This document shows positions 21,488 through 25,787 of a DNA stretch of 25,787 nucleotides, piece after piece (the stretch's first letter is position 1; the number at the start of each line of letters is the position of its first letter). A model generated the notes under the pieces. It worked only from the letters and a program-made list of their open reading frames with translations, did not search any database and was not told the origin of the DNA. The DNA comes from a virus: the IMG/VR virus record IMGVR_UViG_3300042546_000298, positions 1-25,787 of that record; one strand, 5' to 3'. The translations under genes were made by a program, and so were the position numbers.

Positions 21488-23550
21488 TAGACACTAACAA
21501 GTTCGGTTACAATAGCAGAAGGGTCTGCACTATCAATTGTAATAATAGTATTTTTTGCAGATGATAAAATACCTTTTTCTGATTCTAAAGAAATACGAAT
21601 AAAACCATCACTTGGTTTTACAGATAAAATGCGAATATCAGTTAAAGTAATAATACCATTTTGATAATCAATTGTTCCTGCTTTTTCACGAATAATTTGT
21701 TTCTGTGCAAAATTATCATAATAAACAGTTCTTAAATCACCAAATCTGGAATCTAAAACCGCAATAGCAGTAGCACCATATCCATCTCCATCACCGCCAG
21801 AAATAGTAACTAATGCAGATGTGTAATCAATACCACGATTAACAACCGTAATCTTTTGAACACGACCATTTACAATTGTTGCTGTAGCAGTAGCACCAGT
21901 TCCATCACCTGTAATTGTTACAGTTGGTGCAACAGTATAATTGAATCCTGGATTTGTCACATTAATTTCGGTGATACCAGTATATGAGTTTTGCACTTCT
22001 TCTAATTGTACCGTTCTACGAACACCTAACGAATCGAATACATCAAATTCAGAGGATGCAAGTCGATTGGATGTTGTACCACGGTGCAATTCGGCATTAA
22101 ATTCAATTTGATATGTTTTTGAAACATTAAGTTCCGGAACAAATCTTTTTTGTAATCTTAGTATAGTTTCCGAACCACGAATTGCATTTAAATCTACACC
22201 ATCAACAGAATCTTGTAGTTTTGAAAGAACAAAAGTGGCATCAAACTTGTTTAAATTTGTATTGTTATAAGTTAAAACTGCATTGCGAATTGAAGTTTTA
22301 ATTGCTTCGGCACTTTGAGTTGTTTTGTTTTTATCATATTCCACATAGTTGTCGATTAAAAGATACAAGAATTGTGGATCAATAATTTCCGCACCAACAG
22401 AAACAATTGCTTTTGGTGAAATAATATCATCAACAATTCTTTGTTTTTCTGTTTCTGAGATATAGTAATTTTGTTTTGGTTTTAATGACACAAATACTTT
22501 ACCATAAACAGGAGGTATCGCATCTTCGCCACCCCAAACAGACAATGAATCTACCGATGGGTAGTTTTTCTTGATGTATGATTCATAATCTTTAAATGTA
22601 ACCAAACGATTCTGTGTGGTAAATTGTGCAGGTGCACCAAATTTAATTTCATCAACACTTTCTCTTAATGAACCACCAGAGGCGGCAGAGATGGGAGAAA
22701 TTACATAATTGTTGATACCTTCATTTAAAGAATCTACCAATGCGGATGTCGCAACAAAGTTATTGGCTTTATCTGCAGCAGTTCCATTTGTAACCAAGTA
22801 TGTTACAGAAACAACCGCACCATCGGGTAATTTTTTACCAACTACATCATTACCAAAATAAATTTGGAATTTACCACCTTTGTTTTCTTGCACATAAAAA
22901 ACTTCGGATGATGAAGTCACATCCAAAACATCGGTAACTTTATTGTAAACAGTTAATTGTGTATTGCCTGCGGCAGGAATTGAAGTTATTTTAATTGTGG
23001 TTGTGTCAATATTTGTATCTGGTAAATTGAATACTTGTTTTGGATTTGATGCTTGGTCATAGTTGAAAACATAAGTGACTAACTGACCTTCGTAAATATC
23101 AAGGTTCTCAAAATAATATTGATTGTTCGCTTTTAATACAGTAATTTCATCCAAGACAACAAAGTTATATGATGTGTTGTCAATTTGGTTTGACAAAAAT
23201 GCAAACCCAGAGGGAATTGTTAAACTACCTGAATTACTTGTTGCGGACTGTGCAGTAAAATTAATTGTTGCAATTGGTGCTCTTTGAGAATATGGAACAT
23301 ATCCTAAAGTTTTAGCATGTGAAACTACCGAATCACGAAGCAATGCACTATCTAAAAAAGACTCATTCGCAACCATGTTTAGATAGTATGCGTTATAATG
23401 AGTATTGTAGGCTAAAAGGTCAAGTAAAATACTTAAACCAGAACCTTCAAAATCATAGTCTGTGAATTCAGATTGTTGATTTAAAAAGTTCTTTAAATTT
23501 TGCTTGATTGTATCAAAATCAAGTTCGGTAACTCTTAAACGGTCTGCCAT
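21487..23550 (-). CDS. gp6: gp6-like baseplate wedge protein (baseplate J type)
   Basis: A 687-residue protein against 660 in T4 gp6. The N-terminus is diagnostic: LDFDTIKQNLKNFL (10-23), the FEGSGLSILLDLLAYNTHYN segment at about 34-53, and residues 61-90 with ANESFLDSALLRDSVVSHAK then TLGYVPYSQR. The middle (300-350) matches the conserved QNRLVTFKDYESYIKKNYPS stretch. gp6 forms the inner iris dimers that join wedges into the hexagonal baseplate. Residues about 525-600 (bases 21751-21978) are a beta-rich insert with two copies of a G-x-x-Y-T motif (NPGFNYTVAPTVTITGDG and NRGIDYTSALVTISGGDG), also found in three neighbouring proteins but not known from T4 gp6. The stop overlaps the next start as TAATG, so the two are probably translationally coupled. 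Confidence 0.95.
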   Translation of the reverse strand: MADRLRVTELDFDTIKQNLKNFLNQQSEFTDYDFEGSGLSILLDLLAYNTHYNAYYLNMVANESFLDSALLRDSVVSHAKTLGYVPYSQRAPIATINFTAQSATSNSGSLTIPSGFAFLSNQIDNTSYNFVVLDEITVLKANNQYYFENLDIYEGQLVTYVFNYDQASNPKQVFNLPDTNIDTTTIKITSIPAAGNTQLTVYNKVTDVLDVTSSSEVFYVQENKGGKFQIYFGNDVVGKKLPDGAVVSVTYLVTNGTAADKANNFVATSALVDSLNEGINNYVISPISAASGGSLRESVDEIKFGAPAQFTTQNRLVTFKDYESYIKKNYPSVDSLSVWGGEDAIPPVYGKVFVSLKPKQNYYISETEKQRIVDDIISPKAIVSVGAEIIDPQFLYLLIDNYVEYDKNKTTQSAEAIKTSIRNAVLTYNNTNLNKFDATFVLSKLQDSVDGVDLNAIRGSETILRLQKRFVPELNVSKTYQIEFNAELHRGTTSNRLASSEFDVFDSLGVRRTVQLEEVQNSYTGITEINVTNPGFNYTVAPTVTITGDGTGATATATIVNGRVQKITVVNRGIDYTSALVTISGGDGDGYGATAIAVLDSRFGDLRTVYYDNFAQKQIIREKAGTIDYQNGIITLTDIRILSVKPSDGFIRISLESEKGILSSAKNTIITIDSADPSAIVTELVSV

Positions 23551-23552
23551 TT

Positions 23553-23963
23553 TTATCTAATCCGTTCTAGGAAAAAATTAATTGTAATTGGGCTTGGGTT
23601 GTTAATTACGAAAAACTCAAGCACAACTGAGTATTTGTTTTCGTCTGGCGTTGCAGTCGCAGTAACTTTTGAAACACGAGCTCTTGGCTCAAAGTTATTG
23701 ATTGTTTCTTCAACTTCTCGCTCAATTTGTGCGGCCATAACCGAGTCAACATTTTCAAACAAAAGTCTGCGAATGTTACTTCCCAATTCAGGTTGAAATG
23801 GGCGCTCATAGTGATTTGTTAGAACAAGATTTTTAATGGAGTTAATGACGGCATATTCACCTTTATAAACATTGACATCCTTTCTTACAGGATGAATGGT
23901 GAACGCCAAGTCCAAGTCTCGGAATGTTCTTGTTGTATTATCGATTGTCGTTACTGTTGTCAT
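23553..23963 (-). CDS. gp25: gp25-like baseplate wedge subunit
   Basis: At 136 residues it is close to T4 gp25 (132). It carries the family pattern FTIHPVRKDV near residue 21, NSIKNLVLTN (41-50), ERPFQPELGSNIRRLLFE (53-70) and the conserved EPR motif at 92-94 (NNFEPRARVSKV), which is also the hallmark of the type VI secretion protein TssE. gp25 sits at the inner ring of the baseplate, contacts gp6 and gp53 and helps nucleate the sheath. The lysozyme-like label often given to the family is by fold; I see no catalytic residues to support activity. gp6 follows after 2 bases, the usual gp25-gp6 order. An ATAAATA string lies directly upstream but is too close to the ATG to be its promoter. Confidence 0.95.
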   Translation of the reverse strand: MTTVTTIDNTTRTFRDLDLAFTIHPVRKDVNVYKGEYAVINSIKNLVLTNHYERPFQPELGSNIRRLLFENVDSVMAAQIEREVEETINNFEPRARVSKVTATATPDENKYSVVLEFFVINNPSPITINFFLERIR

Positions 23964-23974
23964 CTTCTATTTAT

Positions 23975-24265
23975 TCAACCTCCGGCAAAAACATTTGAAG
24001 AACCTGCGGCCACAGAAGTGCATCCTGACAAAGCATCTCCAACTCTTCCTGCACCTTTTCCGTTCACAAAAACTTTTGAAGAACCTGCGGCAATCGGAGC
24101 ATTATGTGCGGGACAAGGAGAGCCTGGGAGTAAATGAACTGTGTTCACATCGCCTTGCCGAGACCAAGGAATACCATTGACAAAAACATTGCCAGAACCT
24201 ACTGCTCTAACCATTCCTGAGCAATGTGCGGAATCTGCATCTCCAACTCTTGTTGCTGCCGGCAT
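23975..24265 (-). CDS. PAAR-motif spike-tip protein (T4 gp5.4-like)
   Basis: A 96-residue protein of the PAAR type, which forms a sharp zinc-binding cone that caps the distal end of the gp5/VgrG spike. It opens MPAATRVGDADSAHCSGMV and has the typical late repeats PAHNAPIAAGSSKVFVNG and GRVGDALSGCTSVAAGSS. Candidate metal ligands are H14, C15, H44, C51, H54 and C82; the family usually uses three His and one Cys, so not all need bind. Length is normal for the family, and there is no toxin extension, so it is a plain tip. AGGATA precedes the start. The gp25 gene begins 11 bases after its TGA stop. The short beta-helix of the upstream gp5 gene fits a spike completed by this separate tip. Confidence 0.9.
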   Translation of the reverse strand: MPAATRVGDADSAHCSGMVRAVGSGNVFVNGIPWSRQGDVNTVHLLPGSPCPAHNAPIAAGSSKVFVNGKGAGRVGDALSGCTSVAAGSSNVFAGG

Positions 24266-24273
24266 CTTATATC

Positions 24274-24765
24274 CTAATCGTAGTAAGTATCCATAAATGA
24301 ACGAATGCCCTCTAAATCATTCATTATTTTTTGTGTTACTGTAAATGTTTCTGTGCCTGGAACTAAAAACTCATCATCATAATTAACAGTAATTTGATAT
24401 GTTTTAAGTTCAAATAATCTTGTATCTTGGTTTAAATCATATAGTTCTTTTTTTAAAGGCATCTTCTGCACACCAACAATTATTGTGGGAGTTTCTATTT
24501 TATCACTACTGCCTTTACTTACATATTTAAAAGTATCTAAAAAAGGATCCGCATATTTACCAATAATAGTGGCTAAAATTGGACCAGAAGTTATAACTAC
24601 ACCAGGTTCAGAGACTCCAGTTGAACTTGCACCCACAACAATATTTGATTCCATTTCATCACCTGAAGCGGTAATTGTTGCATTTACAGTTCTTATGGAC
24701 CTGGCGGTTGACTGTATTTCTGTTGGAGAATCTCCCGCAGGTGAGACAACAATACTAATGGCCAT
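24274..24765 (-). CDS. unrecognised baseplate-hub-region protein
   Basis: A protein of 163 residues, with no cysteine, no signal peptide and no membrane segment. The N-terminal 60 residues are Ser/Thr/Val rich (ISIVVSPAGDSPTEIQSTAR). The C-terminal part is more structured (FELKTYQITVNYDDEFLVPG, then TETFTVTQKIMNDLEGIRSF) and ends in DTYYD. It overlaps the upstream 67-residue gene by 11 bases and ends 8 bases before the PAAR gene; AGAGAA upstream of the start can serve as ribosome binding site. The position between gp5 and PAAR, in a run where every identifiable neighbour is a baseplate part, makes a virion or baseplate-assembly role likely. I cannot name a family. Confidence 0.8.
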   Translation of the reverse strand: MAISIVVSPAGDSPTEIQSTARSIRTVNATITASGDEMESNIVVGASSTGVSEPGVVITSGPILATIIGKYADPFLDTFKYVSKGSSDKIETPTIIVGVQKMPLKKELYDLNQDTRLFELKTYQITVNYDDEFLVPGTETFTVTQKIMNDLEGIRSFMDTYYD

Positions 24766-24958
24766 TCGTTTCTCTTTTCATTAATTCCTGCAATCTTTCA
24801 TTCCAAGAATCCATTTCTTCGTGTTGTTCATGTGTATGTGGTGGTTCAGGTATTTCAGGTATAAACCGAATGACATTATCAAATCTTTCGGGTATATCTT
24901 CATACTTCGTATATGTCTTTAACTCACCATTCAACAAAACAACAAACTCATGCGCCAT
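24755..24958 (-). CDS. small acidic, His-containing protein of unknown function
   Basis: This is a 67-residue protein that I do not recognise. The first half reads like a small beta/alpha domain (HEFVVLLNGELKTYTKYEDI, PERFDNVIRF). It is followed by a proline-rich linker (PEIPEPP), a His/Glu cluster (HTHEQHEE) and a charged helix (SWNERLQELMKRETNGH). No signal peptide or membrane segment is visible. It starts 1 base after the gp5 stop, has no clear Shine-Dalgarno sequence, and overlaps the next gene by 11 bases, so translation is probably coupled to its neighbours. Its place between the spike gene and the PAAR gene suggests a small hub or assembly factor, but that rests on context alone. Confidence 0.7.
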   Translation of the reverse strand: MAHEFVVLLNGELKTYTKYEDIPERFDNVIRFIPEIPEPPHTHEQHEEMDSWNERLQELMKRETNGH

Positions 24959-24959
24959 A

Positions 24960-25787
24960 TTAATTCAAATCAATTCTTGGTGCATTAACACTATAATTTC
25001 CGGCAGAGTTCCAAGAAGTTGTTCCACCAACATCAGCCGCAAAATTTCTTCCAACAGTCATATTCATATTGCCATCTACTTTCATATCAGCATTACCTTG
25101 CACATAAACTTCAGCGTTACCTTGCACAGTAATATTACAGTCTCCCATAATATAAACATTATCGTCTTTCATAACGATAGAGTATTTGTCTTTTGTAATT
25201 TTCTCTACTCTGTCACCATTAGGATACCATTCGGTAAAACTACCATTTCGGTGTGCAATATGAATTCGTTCTTTACCTGGTGTATCGTCATATTCGACAA
25301 TGTGACCAGATTCAGTTTCCATTACTTTATTGTATGGGTAAACTGTATCATATTTTGTTTCAGGTTCGTTCCATGTAGATGTTACAGTTGAAACTCCAGT
25401 TACTTTATTCTCTTTTCGTTCCTGAATATAAGTTTTTATAATTGTATCTGAATCATTTCGTGCAAGCCTTGATGTAGTTGGTTCATCTAAGTTTAATGGA
25501 TAATTATTTGCTTGTGTTTTTTCAACAATCTCAATACCTGTTCCATCAGTATTGTATGTTTTTGATTCTGGTGTTCTTGGTGATTTCGCAAGTTCAGCAG
25601 ATGTTCTTGGGTCACTATACGCCTCTTGTATGTTTGCAGGTTTTAATGGAATACTAGGAAAAACACCAAGAACTATCGGTTCTTGTGCCATTTCTCCATC
25701 TGTAAAAAACCCAAACACCATTTCACCTTCTTTTGGTGCATATGGGTTTATATTATTTGTTGGTAAAGAAACTTGAGCCCAAGGAAG
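24960..25787 (-). CDS. gp5: gp5-like baseplate central spike, 5' partial, no lysozyme domain visible
   Basis: The reading frame stays open to the window edge, so the N-terminus is missing; 275 residues are visible. A methionine exists at base 25721, but the 22 in-frame residues before it (LPWAQVSLPTNNINPYAPKE then GE) read as the end of an OB-type domain, and EMVFGFFTDGEMAQEPIVLG continues it, as in T4 gp5 and VgrG proteins. Visible residues 150-200 hold a VgrG-like segment (GHIVEYDDTPGKERIHIAHR, then NGSFTEWYPNGDRV). Residues about 205-275 form a short run of octad repeats with V-x-G-N (ITVQGN, VYVQGN, MKVDGN), the signature of the gp5C triple-stranded beta-helix. In T4 the lysozyme domain lies between OB fold and helix. 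Here that interval is about 150 low-complexity residues with no lysozyme-like motif. The protein should be the trimeric membrane-piercing needle under the tail tube. Stop is TAA; the next gene starts 1 base later. Confidence 0.85.
   Translation of the reverse strand, partial: LPWAQVSLPTNNINPYAPKEGEMVFGFFTDGEMAQEPIVLGVFPSIPLKPANIQEAYSDPRTSAELAKSPRTPESKTYNTDGTGIEIVEKTQANNYPLNLDEPTTSRLARNDSDTIIKTYIQERKENKVTGVSTVTSTWNEPETKYDTVYPYNKVMETESGHIVEYDDTPGKERIHIAHRNGSFTEWYPNGDRVEKITKDKYSIVMKDDNVYIMGDCNITVQGNAEVYVQGNADMKVDGNMNMTVGRNFAADVGGTTSWNSAGNYSVNAPRIDLN

Noticed and set aside
23968-23974. ATAAATA directly before the gp25 ATG
   Set aside because: A late-type start from it would fall inside gp25, so it cannot serve that gene, and no gap follows before gp6. 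Probably chance in AT-rich leader sequence.

Overview
This window is one contiguous block of late structural genes from a T4-like myovirus. The style is that of marine or freshwater cyanophages and pelagiphages rather than enterobacterial T4. Three things point that way: the order gp5-PAAR-gp25-gp6-(gp7 position)-gp8, a giant protein with the DUF4815 N-terminus, and a tail of small Thr/Ala/Asn-rich and glycine-rich fibre-type proteins known from such phages. The DNA is AT-rich. All 26 genes lie on the minus strand, so transcription runs from high to low coordinates. Packing is tight: many TAATG stop/start overlaps, gaps mostly under 20 bases, and no gene-free stretch over 75 bases. I see no tRNA, CRISPR array, insertion sequence or integrase. 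The host cannot be read from the sequence.

Baseplate half (25787 to about 8810). The window opens inside gp5, the central spike, whose visible part goes from the end of an OB-like domain to a short octad-repeat beta-helix with no lysozyme domain between. Then come two unrecognised small genes, a separate PAAR spike tip, the wedge protein gp25 with its EPR motif, gp6, an 874-residue protein in the gp7 position, a 742-residue fibre built of 14-residue repeats, gp8, the 1985-residue DUF4815-type protein and a small coiled-coil protein. Four large baseplate proteins (gp6, gp7-position, gp8, DUF4815-type) carry the same GxGYT-type beta-rich insert.

Fibre/adhesin half (8810 to 1). A beta-repeat fibre is followed by a dense cluster of small proteins. 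A cassette of 'YIGN' connector, 'YKxLGQ' beta protein(s) and a glycine-rich protein occurs twice (7653-5016 and 4169-2187). The three glycine-rich proteins share both ends and a central SG(S/P)VTYAGGGG motif but differ in the loops between. After the cluster come a 2-oxoglutarate/Fe(II) oxygenase, a BppU-like N-terminal domain protein, an 83-residue protein and the N-terminal 283 residues of another fibre that runs off the window.

Regulation. Four gaps in the fibre half hold (C/A)TAAATA motifs resembling the T4-type late promoter. The one before the BppU-like gene sits in the loop of a two-part inverted repeat that would hide that gene's Shine-Dalgarno sequence in read-through RNA but not in RNA started at the motif. 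This is the arrangement known from T4 genes such as e, and it is the most specific regulatory prediction here. Family assignments come from recognising sequence patterns, without database searches.
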